Part shown: positions 63,895 through 64,000 of the stretch, piece after piece | Layout of the letters: the number at the start of each line of letters is the position of its first letter | Position numbering within the stretch: position 1 is the first letter of the stretch | From: Cupriavidus numazuensis | GTDB lineage: Bacteria; Pseudomonadota; Gammaproteobacteria; Burkholderiales; Burkholderiaceae | Length of the DNA: 64,000 nt | Direction: 5' to 3' | Assembly (NCBI RefSeq): GCF_905397435.1 | Contig: NZ_CAJPVI010000012.1 | Location: 103,278 to 167,277, forward strand | Position numbers and translations under genes: made by a program | Notes under the pieces: generated by a model | Database searches by the model: none | Told to the model about the DNA's origin: nothing | What the model saw: only the letters and a program-made list of their open reading frames with translations

Positions 63895-64000
63895 ATTCCG
63901 GTGAACGTGACCGACGATTCCGGCGCAACGTGACCGTTGCGCGCGAGGGGATGTTACGCGGTTCAGATTGTAGAGGGCGCGGTCACGATGAGTTGATTTT
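63895..64000. mobile_element. probable end of an IS21-family element
   Basis: Two near-identical 19/20-bp direct repeats (ATTCCGGTGAACGTGACCG at 63895-63913 and ATTCCGGCGCAACGTGACCG at 63917-63936) are followed by an inverted GGTCACG at about 63981-63987. Multiple ATTCCGG...GTGACC repeats of this kind are typical of IS21-family termini. The transposase genes would lie beyond the window edge, so this is tentative. Confidence 0.4.

Noticed and set aside
1..64000. CRISPR arrays or prophage structural genes
   Set aside because: No regularly spaced repeats and no capsid, tail or terminase signatures seen anywhere in the window.

Overview
The window is GC-rich, gene-dense bacterial chromosome with beta-proteobacterial (Burkholderiaceae) gene content. 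The neighbourhoods yicC-gmk-rpoZ-spoT-greB and kinase-phosphatase-rph-rdgB-hemW, a copSRABCD copper cluster, and many small conserved hypotheticals point to Cupriavidus or a close Ralstonia relative. That assignment is inferred from gene families and layout; no 16S or housekeeping alignment was possible.

Layout. 1-7500: 3' end of a quinone oxidoreductase, a DUF1232 protein, a nucleoside-type BMP ABC transporter operon (minus strand) and a pirin. 7.6-12.1 kb: a noncoding leader with a near-consensus promoter, then a four-gene osmoprotectant-type ABC operon and a small HExxH protein. 12.1-19.0 kb: copper resistance, copSR divergent from copABCD plus a DUF411 (CopG-like) gene, with a palindromic cop box between. 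19.1-22.8 kb: an orphan ATP-grasp / sugar-transferase / flavin-monooxygenase group. 22.9-25.2 kb: a decayed island at tRNA-Ser(UGA) with an integrase fragment, an HAF-repeat fragment and an intact RelE/Xre toxin-antitoxin pair. 25.5-36.1 kb: the core block (hemW, rdgB, rph, PP2C phosphatase, Ser/Thr kinase; divergent yicC, gmk, rpoZ, spoT; convergent greB). 36.2-41.5 kb: tRNA-Arg(ACG), tRNA-fMet, small hypotheticals, a DUF2252 protein and an LpxO-like hydroxylase. 41.6-54.9 kb: diguanylate cyclase, MocR regulator, two flavoproteins, a methyltransferase, a DUF342/FapA protein behind a FliA-like promoter, an ArsR/SRPBCC pair and an Aer-like receptor. 54.9-61.5 kb: biotin carboxylase, PxpB-PxpC fusion, DUF1445 and MFS genes, divergent from a GntR regulator. 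61.6-64.0 kb: an accessory edge with a 47-codon ORF, a frameshifted phytase-like gene, a decayed Phd antitoxin, HicBA, and repeats resembling an IS21-family end.

How the genes work together. The copper cluster is a self-contained periplasmic copper sensing and oxidation module. The kinase/phosphatase pair shares a strand and probably a transcript with RNase PH, RdgB and HemW, opposite the ppGpp synthase locus. The most promising metabolic unit is at 54.9-61.5 kb: a DUF1445 protein (family of D-glutamate cyclase) beside a biotin-dependent PxpBC/urea-carboxylase-like enzyme, which suggests a D-glutamate / 5-oxoproline route. Two accessory patches, at tRNA-Ser and at the right edge, each keep a live toxin-antitoxin pair among decayed genes.
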